A stretch of 35,619 bases of DNA from Smittium mucronatum (lineage: Eukaryota; Kickxellomycota; Harpellomycetes; Harpellales; Legeriomycetaceae): assembly GCA_001953115.1 (NCBI GenBank), contig LSSL01004399.1, positions 1-35,619 on the forward strand, in the 5' to 3' direction. Position numbers and translations under genes: made by a program. This document shows, piece by piece, positions 19,601 through 32,750 of this stretch. The notes beneath the pieces were generated by a model. It worked only from the letters and a program-made list of their open reading frames with translations. It was not told the DNA's origin and ran no database searches. Numbering within the stretch: position 1 is the first letter of the stretch; every line of letters starts with the position of its first letter.

Positions 19601-22600
19601 TTAATCTTCAAATAGAAAATTTTTTGTTATTTTTTTTATATTGATCCAATAATTAAGTTTTAATTGAATAATTTCAAAACCATGCGCCAGATTATTTTTT
19701 TTATCTCATTTTTTTTTAGAAAATAAAAGTATTTAAATCAATTATAATTACGGTATAAATAATTTTATTATAATTAAAGCAGGTTTCACAACCACAAAGA
19801 ATCAAAATCGCTAAAATAATATCAAAACTATAAAATTATTTCAAATAATTAAAATACATATATATTATAAAATTCTTATTTTCATTTTATCGATCGCCAT
19901 CAAATATTTTTTTGAAATGATCAAAAATTATAAAATGATCTATAAACTAATAACCATGTATATTACTTAAACCTATTTAAAATTTCAAAAAAAAGAATAG
20001 AAATAATACTAAAAATATTTATCTTTTTTATAAAATACCTTAAACTAACCAAAAATTAAGGGGTGGTAAACTATTAATACCTGTGATATGCTTTAATAAA
20101 TTTTATACTGAAGTAATAAAAAATTATCTTTTGATAGCTATGCGAGAAAAAATAATTAAAATATTTGATATTTGCTTTTTATATTTTAATTGAACATGGT
20201 AGTAACTTTTTAAGATATATTCGTATTAAAATAATCAGTAAAATATTAAAAAATTTAATATATGGTTAAAGATATTTTTTAAATCTTCTCTTTTTTGCAA
20301 TAATTATTATATCGTACCATTTAAAAAACTAAAATAGATAAATATTAATCGGAAGAGAGGAAAAAAGTTATGTGTTTTTATTTCTCATGATAATATGCAT
20401 CCTATTTTTTTATTCTAACTCACATTTTATTATTTTAGAAAATCGGAATATTATTATATTTACATGACTGATTTATTAAATTTAAAATAATAATAATAGA
20501 TTTAATCTTTGAAATCTCTTGTTATTACTAAAGGAAAAAATATATTTAAGTTAGATATTTCATTTATTTGGATTAAAAATGTGATAAACGTAGTAATTTA
20601 TAACCATTAAAATTATTAAATTTTTTTTTATCGATTTCTAATAAATAAACGTGTATAATTTCAAGGTTATTTATTACAGATCTCAAAATATTTACTCTAT
20701 TTGCAACGAAAATCTTCTGAATCGTATATATATATATGTTAAAAAACAGTAGAAAATGTGAAAATATAATAAAAAAATCGAAAAAAAAATCACAAGTTCT
20801 AAACCTAAGACCGCTTTTAATTTAAAAAGTCATTAAATTTTAAAAAATGCACCTTTTGATGAAATAAAAGTTTAAAAAAAAATAATGGTTTTAATATATG
20901 TATTCAAAAATATATTAAATTTTTATGAATTATATAATCAGAACATTTGTAAAATATAAAAAAAAAATCATAAATCATATCGAGATATTAGAAAAAAAAC
21001 ACCAAATTTTCATTTAGTTTTTTTAAAAATATAAAGCTCAAGAAATTAGCTAAGATCTGTATTCTGAGAACGAAAAAAGTCAAAAATAATACTATTATAA
21101 AATATATATATGTGCATTAAAGATACTTAATAGTTTAAACAGTCTAATCAAAATTTCAAAAAAAAAATATTTGATGAAAAAATAACAGCCCATCCTTAAA
21201 AATATGAATCTTCAAAGCAGTTGTACAAAAAATTTCGCAAAAAAATAAATTATTGTTTTGAAAATTTTATTAATCTTTTAATAAAACGAAAAAATTTATA
21301 TTCTTTTTTTAGATAAACGATATTATACATCTTTAAGAATATCTAAATTCCAAAAATTATGATCTAAAAAACGAAAAGCTCGAATTTTTTATTCTTTTAT
21401 AAAAAAGAAAAAATTTAATTTGTTACAACAAGAATAAAATTCAATTAAACAGAAGATGGGAATTTCATTTCTATAGATTTTTCGAAATTTCAAATCATAT
21501 AATATTTTTTAAATTTTTTTTACTTTTTCTTCAATAAACTTGGTTTTTTAGTATAAAAATCGGTATAGCCAATGATTTTTTTTACAGGAGATCATTTGTT
21601 TAATCCCTATGAAAATTTCCCTCAATATCAAAGGGTTTATGGGAAATTTTCACGTACTTTTTTTATTTAGTGTCATTGTTAAATTTAAAAATTTCGATAG
21701 ATTTTGTTTTAAATAAAAGAGTAACCATTAATTCATTTAATGTAAATAGTCAAAATTATTGTTTTACTTGACCCCATTGAAAAAAAATATATATTAAAAC
21801 AGTTTTTTTTGCTTAAAAATACTTAATATATAATCACTATTAAAAACTTAGCCTAAAATATTATTGGTTAGATAGGTATTAATTTTTTTTAACTTTTTAT
21901 TATTTATTCAATATTAAATTTCATTCAACACATAAAGGTTTTTTTCATTCATAGATTTATTTAAAACATAACTTTTACTTATCTTAACCATTTTAAAAAA
22001 AGTCTAACGTCGACATTTTTTCAGAAAAAAATCTTTATTTTAAATTTATAATGGTATTCATCAACCTAACGTGTGAAATGATTAGAAAGAAGTATTTTTC
22101 GGTTTTCACGTTTAAAAGTTTCTAAATTATTATGATTATAAATATATTTAGAAATATTTTTTCATCTATCAAAAAGATATTTTTTTATAATCGATAATTG
22201 ATTACAACAGGTTAAATTTTAATTTTTTAAAGAATAACCGAAATAACTTAAAAATAGGAAAAAATAAATCTATCAAACTTAAACTTATTCAAACTCGGTT
22301 TCATTGATTTTATGTAAAAAAAAAGTACTAGGGGTTTTCAGCTGTTTATAAATATTATAAATAAATAAATTATATTTTGTAATTATTTTTTATAAAAAAA
22401 TTTATAGCTAAATTATAACTTTAAAACAATATTGAAACTATTATTTGCTCCTTAAAAGGAAAATTTTTAGTATAAAATTTTATATTGACTAATTAGGATA
22501 TTTATAAAAATGACTGGGGAAAAAAAACCTGGGGCACATTTTAGAAAAACTTCGATTATAAAAGAAAGGTCGCAGTTATTATGTGGGCTTAAAATCAATA

Positions 22601-25600
22601 CTCAAAATTAAATTTATATTAATTAATATTTCAGGGCTATAGATATGATACTTATAATTCTATATCATTTAACTTTTTAAATTGTTGTCAAAATGAGCTA
22701 TTATTTTTTATTATAGCCAATTTCATATTTATGATGTGATTAAAGATAAAAATAGCAGTAACTTTTGAGAAATAAAATATTCCTGGCGAGATTTTTTAAA
22801 AATTTTATTTAAAAAATAGGCAAAATCTTTAGAACTGATAGCTCTACATATTTTTAATGCGGAATTTTCAAAAAAAATAAATTAATATAAATATAATATA
22901 TTTAAAAATCAAAAAATCAATAATTTGTACATAAAAATAGAACATTTAATTGAAATAAGCATTAAATTTAGAAAGAATGGATTTTAAGTAAATTTTTAAT
23001 TATTTCAATAATATTATTCGACGATTGGAGCGTATTAAGAAGCAAATAAATGGAAATCTTAATATTGGTCTTTTTGGTGATTAATTTATTAAAAATAGAA
23101 CTAAAATCAATTTTTAATAATAATAAATTTTCCAAAAAAAAATAGTTTATAAATAATTTATTTTAGACATATATAGATAGGGCTTTTAATCAAGCATTTT
23201 ATTTGGGTCTTTAATTTAATATTAAATTTTTTTTTTTTTTGAAAAAAAATAAAATAAAAATCTATAAAATCCCGTTTTTCAAGAAATTTTTTTTAACATA
23301 AGTCGTATTATCAGTAATTTTTATTTTTAATGATATTAATCGTTTATAAGAATATATACGATATAAATTCAATCTATTTATAAATTATTATATAAATAAT
23401 AAGATGAAATAACATGTAAAAAACACATTTAAATATTTTAGAAGCAAAAACTTGAATTTATTTTATGCTTTTGAACTTGGGTGTGATCCCTGAATTAATT
23501 TGGTACTCAACGAGAGATTTTAATCATTTTATGGATTTTATCTTATCTTATTTAAAAGAGGTTTTATTGGATATTTTTACTTTTTGAAGATTTAAAATTT
23601 AGCAATTGGTGATGGTAATAAATCACTGTAATTATTTTTATGTCTAATTATTTATTTTTAATATTTTAATGGGAAATTTCACTTATTTTTAGCCAAAAGC
23701 AAAAAACCGTTTTAAAGAACTAGTTGACTCTTTTCCAAGATAATTTTTTTAAAATAAATTTACTATCTAGCAGTACAAAAAAATGATATGCTTTAAATTC
23801 ATATAGTTATTTTATTTATCCATTTTCCGAATAAAATCGATTTGAATAAGGTTCATTATACTGTTTTTAAAATTTTTTTTCTTAATAAAACTTGAATTTT
23901 AATTTATTACAGTTAATTAAAAAGGCTTTATAACTAATTTTAATGCCACTGATTCCATAATATTAAATATTTTACCATTATTATTTTATGAAATATTTAG
24001 TCCCATAATTTATTTTAATTTAGAACAAACTATCACTTATAACACATTTGCACTTTTTTTTTAAAAACCAAATTTTATTTATTTATCAAGATTATTTTGA
24101 GAAATATTAATAATAAGCTGAGACTTTTATTAAGAGTAGAAAAATAGTAAAAAGAAAAAAAAATCATCCATTTTGATTTATCTAAACATAATTTACCTAT
24201 CCTAAAAATATTTTTAAGCGTAAAGTTTAAAGTATAATTCTCACTTACCCTCTATTTAAAATTTTTACATATAATTCACTATAATTAGCTATAAAAATTC
24301 CTTTTTCTAAAACAAAAATTTATTAGGCTTAGTTTATAAAATAAAAATTACAAATCAATAGAAATTATATTTTGTCAACGATTTATTAACTTTTCAAGAG
24401 TTATTGATGTTTTTTCTATTTCATAATAATATATTTGATTTGATGAAAAATTTTATATTTAGACTCCTTAATCTAAATGGGGAATTATTTTAAAGTTCTG
24501 AATTTTTTATACGATTTAAATCATTGTTCGCATAAAATTTCGTTTTCATAAAACCGAGTAAAATGAAAAAAACATAATATATATAGTAAATTTTAAAAAT
24601 TGTGCTAATACAAAACTTCTATTGCAATTTCAATCACATATAAACCAATAAAACTGGTATTATAAGGTGATGTTTTGGTTAAATAGTTAAATACTATCAA
24701 AAATGTAAAATATCTGGTAATTACTGTTATAATTTTAAAAATTGGGCTCTTATGCCAAATAGCCTGTTTAATTTTTTAAAAAATCTGACTAATAATTTTC
24801 ATTTATCTAAAAATTCCATTCTTTTTTTTATGTTATTTTTTTGACTAAAAATTTTATTGAAGAAAAGGAATCGAATAATTTAACTGTATAGCGTGAAGAA
24901 CTTTTTTCAAAAGCATTTAAGATTTTTTCCTTCAAAAATTATATATATTTATGCATATTTACTGCAAAATATAATGGGTTGGTATGTATATATTCGGTAT
25001 TATCCTCTCATACTTTGACTTTTTAAACCTATTACTGCGAACTGTCGATCAAAGGTTTAACAGGTAATTCTAGATACAATAAAAAATAAACCTTCTGTTT
25101 ATTTTAACAGAATCAATTTATGCAAAAAATTTATTTAAGCAACTCGAATCATACAGAACAGAATTTATTAAAAAGTTATAGATAGAAAAATATACTAAAT
25201 TTGTTTATTTGAAATGCTAATTTAAATTTACCAATATTTTAAAAATACGACTAAATCCATAAAAGTTAGTTTTGAGGATTTTAAAAATAAACAATGATAT
25301 CATGTGAAATAAATGGATAATTTGACCTAAATCTTAGTAAAATTATCGCTCATCGATATATTGCTGCGTCTAAAAAATATTATCTGTTGAGAGGGCTACC
25401 TGTGGATCTATGGGTACTAAGATTTATCTTAGCGTGATTAAACTCTAAATTAAATTCATATATATGAACCACATCAAACCAAAAAAATACATAAAAAAAT
25501 TCTTTCTAAATACAATTTTTCGTCATATAAAATAAAAATGGAATTGAAATCTGATAGAATTTCAGTTTAAATGTATAAAATATATTCTGTTAAGATTTAT

Positions 25601-28600
25601 TATAAAAAAAATCAATTTTTTTTTTTGAAATAACAAAGTCTATTCTTGAGATTAAAATTTTAAGAATAAATAAGCAGAATATAACCTATAGCATATATGT
25701 CGCAGAATATTAAACAGACCACGGGAATGTAAATTTTTAAATCAAATAAAAAAAAATCTTCACAGGCTTTCAATGGAATCAAATTTGCATTTCGACCCAA
25801 AATTTATATTGATAAAATGAGGATATATGTTATTATCATATGTGTGATATATAAAAAACAGATTTTTTTTCTATATCAGCATAAGCGGAAACTAAAGATA
25901 ATACAAATGATTACTCTTCGATTTTATATAAAATATCAGAAGATTTTAAAGGGATGAGACTAAAATTAAAACCAAAAAAAAAAAAAAAGAACTTGAACTC
26001 AACTACACTGATATTGAATGCTTTGTAACTATCACAAATGTATTTGACCAAAGCCAATCGTTGGTACCATATTTCTAAACACATAAAAAACCTTATATAA
26101 TAGAAAAAAGATCGATTTTTTGATTTAATATCGTTTAAACCTGCAGATTCAATTGATAGTAAACCAAAAAAAAATTTAAAAAGTAATAAATTTTTTTTCA
26201 ATTAGGACGATTTCATCTTTATTGCGGATATAATTCAAAAAAATAAATAAAAATTATTTTGAAAAAACCCGAAACTGGCTTTAGGGGGGATTTAAATTTT
26301 CATTTCCCCGACAAAAAATATCTATGAAAGAATTGATAGGGAATCTAAAGAAAATTTCGTATATAAATAGTCCCCAAAATAACATATTTTTTCTATTTTT
26401 TTACAAAAATAATCGATTATTCCTATTAATCTTATGCACCAAATTTCAGCAAAATTTTTTATAATGAAATAATGTGATCAGGAGATAAAGCTTTTCATTA
26501 AATTGTTATTTAAATAATTCCAAAATATATATATATTGTGCTATTGAAAGTACTCTAATACCTCTAGAACATGTATGGATTTTAAGAAAATTCAGTGAAA
26601 TGGATTTTGAAAAATTTGACTCTTTAATCATTTTTATTTTTGGAAAAAAATGCATTTACATTTACAAAAAACACATGGAGACTTAGAAAGATGTTTGATG
26701 TACGCTCAATTTTCTTAAAAACACTAAATATCCCTAAAGTTTATTACTTTCTAGTATAAATAAATCGGACCGATGTTTTTGAAACAATTACTATTTTAAA
26801 AAAGAAGCAATCTCAAGAAAGCCTTGTAAATTTAATTCCTTTTGATTAAAAAAACACTCAAAATTATCCTGTTGATTTATATTTCTTTTAAAAAAATCTA
26901 TATAATCTAATCATTAAAATAAATAACAATATTTCTTTTAAAAAAACTTTCAATACTTGATATAATTTTTTTAATTTATCCTATATTTTTGGTAAAATAA
27001 TTAAGATCTTATATAAATTAATTATCTAAATAAGAAAAAAATGTTATAAATATTTAATTTCGGAGTTAAAATCAGGCTATAAATTATGACTCGATGTTTT
27101 TATTTGATATTTGTACAAGGAATAAGCTATGGTTATTTTAAAAAATTGAAGCCTTATAATAAAAATTGAAATTCATTCACTGGATTGATTATTTTTATAT
27201 TTAAGTTCTTAGAACTTAAAACCCACTTAATATAAGTAAAAAAAACATTCTTTTTTAAATAATTAAACTTGAAAAATGGTTCTTTCTCATATTTAATGAA
27301 CCTGAGTGTAATTTATATATATATTGGCTTTTTATAATAAAAATACAAACTTAAATATGAATAATTTAATAATAATCAAAATATCATAGAATATAAAAGA
27401 TTTGAAATATGTATAGGTATTAAATAGTGAAGAATATTTTGTCTTATGAATTTTTGAAATAAACACATTTTTTTTATTGGGATTTCTACCAAAATCTTCT
27501 TCGCAACTCATTTGATTCAAGGGCATATTTATGTATTTTTCATTTATGTAAATATGGTTTTTATTTAAAAATCAGTTTTTAAATTAAAAAATAAAGTACA
27601 AAACGCTTGCTTTGTCTAATTACTTCCAAAATAAACTTATTATTACAGATAATATCAGAATTTTTAAATTAACGCCAGATTTTATCTTCTAACCGTGAAA
27701 GCTCAATTTTTCCGTAAAAATTAATGAAATTTATATATGAATATATTTTGAAGAACTAAAAATTTAAAAAAAAATTTAGTTTACAAAGTATTAATATTTA
27801 GCCACACTATTTATTCTTAATTTAACAAATTTTGAAATTTAGAATATATAAAGGATGGCTAGAAATGAGTGTTAATGTAAATTTTACTGATATTATTTAA
27901 CTTATCAAATTTGAATATTTTAACCCAATTTCTTCAAATTTAATTTTGAAAAACTTTGAATGAAATCCATAATTTTATGAATAAATCATTATTATTCTCA
28001 TTTAGGCATATTAATTTTGAACTAGACTTGATTTAAATATATATATATTAAAATTTATATTATTTTTTCTAAAATATCAATAAAATATAATTAATTACAT
28101 ATTTTTTTTCATTTAAATCTTACTAAATATTTATTTTTGTTTTAAATTACTCAAAATAATTATTAATTTTTATTTGAATTTTTAGCTGCAATAAATGGAT
28201 TTTTTTTTCCTAACCATAAATAAATCAAATTTTTCTTAGAAATATTAGGCATAGACAATTAGAAGTTATAAAATTTCTACATGATATTTCAGTAATTTTT
28301 TTCAGAAAAAATAAATCATGAAAAATTATATAAATCATAGACATTTATTTAATAAATAATATTTTTTAGAAAAACTGATCATTGAAATGTAGAATAAGTT
28401 TTAAAAATAAACTTAATTACACATAATATTGTATCAATTGGTTACCACTTTTAAAATATATATATATTATAAAAATATTTATCCTATTATTTAATAAAAA
28501 AAAGAAACTGAAAAAAAATTATTAATGAATAATAAATAACAAATCAATAGATATTGATATAGAACAAGAAATTTTGATAAATATTTGCCTTTTATTTGCT

Positions 28601-31590
28601 TCAAATATGAGAAATAAACCAAATTTAAGGTTTTTTTAAAGAATTTAGACTTATAGTTTTTTGTATCAAAAATTGTATTAAGTAAAAGGTTTATCGCTAT
28701 TAATTTTTTAAATAAAATTTAAATTCTTTTTTTCCTAAAAAAATTTAAATTAGAAATGGAATAAAAAAAATGTATTGAAACAAGTACTTTGAGGATAAAT
28801 TTTAAGATTAATTATATAAAGTATATAAAGTATAAAACCGAAAAAAAATATTTAAACGCTTATCTAATTGAGAATATTATTTTTATTTATTTAAAAAATT
28901 CTTTTTTGAAAACACTATCTACAAATTAAAATATTTAAACACATTTATTGGATAAAAAATAAATCAAAAATGCGTAAGATATGTATGTTTTTTAGTTTAT
29001 AGAGTATTTCGCCTCAAAATCTAATTAAATTTTGGTAGTTTTTTTTAGTTAATTTTTTTTTAAAAGAAACTAAATAGAATGAAAATATATTAATATTTTT
29101 TCATTGGAATAATAAGAATATATTTTCTGATACTTCTTTTATCAGTAATTTTAACAATAAAAACTTTAATAATCATATTCAAAATAATTTCGCAGAAAAT
29201 AAACAAAAAAAAGTAAAATAATCTTGATGTAAACAAAATTTAAACAAGTAAAGTGGCCCTAATTTATGTTTACAAGATAAAAATATAAGATTTTTAATAA
29301 AATGGGGTTTTTTAGTCCGTTTATATTTATTTCTAATTTTCAAGCAGCCTTTAGTTATTTTATGTTAATATTTTTTTCGGAAAGTTTCTTTAATAAAATT
29401 GAAAATCCGAAGAATAAAGGGAGGGTATTTTTGATTAAAATTTAGATAAGGAGTGATTTCATTCAAATAACGTGCAGATATGATTATTTTTTTTATTTTC
29501 AATAAAAAAAATTCTTGATCTAACCAAAGTAATTTTGTTATTAATAAGTTAAAAGGTGCATTAGAAGAAATAATGGCGGGTAAAAGTTTAGGATACCACT
29601 TATTAATAATTAAAAAATAGGGAAGATTTAGAAAAGATAAAACTATTCACCAATTTTTTTGAAACTATGTTCTAAAAGTCATAATTAAGATTCGCGACGT
29701 ATATATGTAGATATATATATATAGAGTTATGGGGAAATCGCACAGAATGTTATAATTTACCCTCTATATATTTTTTTTCATTTTTTTGGTTTAAAAAACC
29801 TTAAAAATATTTTTTAAAATATATGAAATTGAATCTGAATTTTTTAGAGAATTGATTCTTTTTTTCGGAAGTAATAAAGCGGAGTTTTAACGAGAACAAA
29901 AATCATCTAAAACTATGGTTTACTATAAGTATAAGGAATATGGTTTAACTATCAATTCATAAATATATACATACATGCATACATACATATAAATAATTTC
30001 TATTTGTTCATTGAGTCAAAATGAATATTTTGAATAGAAAATTTTTAAAAAAATATTAATATTAATAAGCTATACTAATTTTACAGGATTGGATATTTAA
30101 AAAACTAGAGCAAACAATTATCCATTTAAAAATTCTTATTTTTGGATGTAAATTTACATAAATAAAAAAAATAAAAAAAATAAATTTATAAAAGACTTTT
30201 TTTAGAGCCGAAAAATTTGAACTCTGGAAATTAAAAGATCTAAAGTTGGATTATTGAATGAATTAAAGCATAATATATCTAGTTTAATAATCAACCATCA
30301 AAAACGTTTTAAATAAAATTTTCTCTATGATGAAAAATAAAAATCAAAGTAGTAGAAGCTTTATGTAAGTGTTAAAGTTAATCTTAAAAGTTTCTTTTAT
30401 TTAAAATCATGTGGGAAAAAACCAGATCTCTCTTAGAATGTCAAAAAATATAGATTATAAACAATGGTTTATGGAAATATAAACTGAATAAATGTTTTTT
30501 TATAGTTACAAGATGTTGTTATTTCGGTATTATAGGTTTTAATAAATAATGAAGATTCAAAAAATTAATTCAAAACCACTAATAATATTACTATTTTCAT
30601 TGTCCAAAACCATAACATTGATGATCTATGAAATCTCGGGTATAATTTAAACTATTTTAATCAAAAAAAGTAAATTTCAATCGTTATATTTTGAACTAAA
30701 TGTATTTTTTCCGATTAAGACACCTCCAAATCCTTTTTTTAAAAGTTAAGCACTATTAAAACCATCTTTCAGAATGGAAGGTTACGAAGTCATCCACCGA
30801 TGAATGATTATTATAATTTAAATTAGTAGATTTTAAAGAATGGATTTGAAGATATATTTAAACATCGTTTAGCTTCTAATAAAAATTTTGCATTTAAAAT
30901 ATGCGAGATAAATTAATTTTACGGTAAAATTATCTTTTTTTTACACTTTTTATAAAGTATTTATGCAAGATATTGGTATATTGAAAGTGCCATTTAAATC
31001 GGATTTCTTCACATGCCTAAGATTTAATATTCAAATTACGGTTAAGATGTATAAAAACATAAGACTTTGTTTTTAAATAATATTATAAACAAGTTTTAAT
31101 TTTACTTGTTGGTTGATCAATTCTAAAAAATTAAAATTTCATTTAGCTATATTATTAGTGAAAAGGTTAAGCATGATCTCAAGATATTAATTTTTTTAAA
31201 AATGAGATAAAAACGGGTTTTTTTCCTGAAAACCATAAATTTTTTTTTTGGGAAGCTTTATAATTAGTACCTCCATCAATTTTTCTATTAATATAAAAAT
31301 TTTCGATAAGCCGGGTTATATTAAATGATTAAATAAACCAGTATTTTTTTTTGTATTGAATAATTTTGGGATCTGAAAATGAATCAAATTCCCTAATATA
31401 CAAAACATGATAACCAGTTGAAAAATTTATTAGTATTCAGGATATTATTTAATTATTGATAATTACGAACTGATTGTTTTTTTACACAAACTAAAATTGA
31501 CGCTACTCTCAAATATTATTCGGAAAAAAAATAATGTTAATTTTGGTAAAAATATCTATTTTTACATGTTGGAGAATCAAATTCTACTTT
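16625..31590. other. 15-kb extreme AT desert, no gene recognised
   Basis: By eye this stretch is about 80-85% A+T, with many A and T homopolymer runs, including a 15-base A run at 25974-25988. From 16.5 to 25.9 kb there is no open frame of 60 codons on either strand. Two longer frames (25911-26201 and 27332-27526, minus strand) are low-complexity and unrecognised. Slightly GC-richer islands that read like protein occur at about 23465-23590 and 25323-25430. No tRNA-like fold, rRNA or satellite array was seen. It could be decayed mobile DNA, a centromere-like or late-replicating region, or simple gene-poor sequence. Confidence 0.6.
29967..29990. repeat. CATA tetranucleotide microsatellite
   Basis: Imperfect ATAC/CATA units in tandem are interrupted by one CATGCATA. 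Confidence 0.8.
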
Positions 31591-31766
31591 TTCCTAGCTT
31601 CCCTGAAAGGGAATGTTATTATTAATTCGTTTAATTTATTTTTTATCCCAAAGAGTGGATTTCCAAAAGCAGAATAACTGATGTTTATTTTTTTTATTTT
31701 TTAACTTTTGGGGAACATATTTTCCCTCCTTTTGGGATTTGGATTCGATTTTTTTTTTCATACCAA

Positions 31767-31936
31767 CTCTTTCTTCTCTGTGTTTGCTAGCTGCTCCGAA
31801 TGTCTAAATTTAAACAAATTTATTCGCCAATTTCAAATATTTAATCAATAGCAAGTTAATTTATAAAAGCGGAAATCAAAGAGCATAAATATTGGCCATG
31901 AGAATGGCACGAAATGGCCCACCAGAGATTAAAGAG
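31767..31936 (+). mobile_element. 170-bp MITE, TTAA-type (copy 2)
   Basis: Same length and orientation as copy 1 at 2844-3013. Ends are CTCTTTCTTC and GATTAAAGAG, flanked by CCAA and CTAA, which read as mutated TTAA duplications. The best-kept part (31884-31925) differs from copy 1 at 3 of 42 positions, all transitions. Termini and flanks are more decayed than in copy 1, so this is probably an older insertion. It has no coding capacity. Confidence 0.75.
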
Positions 31937-31940
31937 CTAA

Positions 31941-32202
31941 ATCTCCAAGCTCTGACCAATAGCAAATATCATCAATGAAGAAATTAAAAATAAGAACTGT
32001 TTTATCATCCTTTGCTCGTCATTATTGTGTTCAGATTAGTGTTTGCAAAAAAGAATAGAAATCTTAAGGCGGTAATAAATTGTTTTTGCATTGTGAAAAC
32101 TTTAGCTGTTATTGAGCATATATAAATATAGAATTTCAATGACCCGACTAGTCGTTAGATATGATAAAAAAAAATTTAGTTGAACCTTATATACTTTATT
32201 CT
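31941..32202. other. Spacer between MITE copy 2 and the TTAA-unit cluster
   Basis: No gene was seen. Its last 28 bases, with the TTAA (32179-32206), match 32386-32413 inside the cluster at 24 of 28 positions, so part of the flank was duplicated or carried along. Confidence 0.5.
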
Positions 32203-32206
32203 TTAA

Positions 32207-32370
32207 CCCTTTCCGGGCCCAAATATAAGTCTCACTCCTATTTGTGTATATTAGCTATTTCAATTATCCTAAATTCCTGTCTTATCAAATAGTATACAAA
32301 TAATATTAGTCTAATGAAAACATTGAGCAAAAATTGAATGTCATTTTCTGTACCATCCGCCTTGAAAGGG
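32207..32370 (+). mobile_element. TTAA-bounded short element, cluster unit 1 (164 bp)
   Basis: The unit is bounded by TTAA at 32203-32206 and 32371-32374. It starts CCCTTTCCGGGCCC and ends CCTTGAAAGGG, so the terminal inverted repeat is only CCCTTTC. Its interior shares patches with copies 1 and 2, for example ATTTGTGTA followed by a TTAGC.ATTTCAA block, which suggests a diverged member in the same orientation. It is non-coding. Confidence 0.6.
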
Positions 32371-32374
32371 TTAA

Positions 32375-32576
32375 TGGTTTTTTAGGTCGAAGCTTACATA
32401 CTTTACTCTTTAAGGTTTTTTAGGTCTATAGTGCAAAAATGGCTTTCATTTTTTATTCAATGCTATCATTAAAAAATATATATATATACATTATTGGATA
32501 TATTAAGAAATCTAGCCAATTGGAATAGTTAATAAGCGCTAATGGGAATGAGGCACAAATTTGGGTCCGGAAAGGG
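32375..32576 (-). mobile_element. TTAA-bounded short element, cluster unit 2 (202 bp)
   Basis: The unit lies between TTAA 32371-32374 and TTAA 32577-32580. Its right end, read on the minus strand, begins CCCTTTCCGGACCCAAAT and is a 59-base inverted match (46 of 59, ungapped) to the left end of unit 1. Its left end, TGGTTTTTTAGG, matches the left end of unit 3. It carries an internal duplication of TTAATGGTTTTTTAGGTC (32371-32388) as 32410-32426, which accounts for the extra length. It is non-coding. Confidence 0.6.
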
Positions 32577-32580
32577 TTAA

Positions 32581-32746
32581 TGGTTTTTTTGGCATAAGAG
32601 TGCCATAATTAATAGCCAATATTTATGCTACTTTGAACTATTCTACCGTAGATTTTCATTTCATTAGCTTATCTATATTATCTGGGAAATGTATTTTTTT
32701 CACTTTATCGAATCCGAGTACATAGAACGTCCTGGGATTAAACGGG
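32581..32746 (-). mobile_element. TTAA-bounded short element, cluster unit 3 (166 bp)
   Basis: This is an inverted relative of copies 1 and 2. Bases 32615-32629 are the exact complement of 31883-31897 (15 of 15), and 32704-32721 match the complement of 2868-2885 at 16 of 18. On the minus strand it begins CCCGTTTAATCCCAGG after GTAA (a mutated TTAA, 32747-32750). It ends against the TTAA at 32577-32580, which it shares with unit 2. Confidence 0.65.
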
Positions 32747-32750
32747 TTAC

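Noticed and set aside
25911..26201. 96-codon minus-strand frame
   Set aside because: Includes a Phe run from a 15-base A homopolymer. No family resemblance, and isolated in the AT desert.
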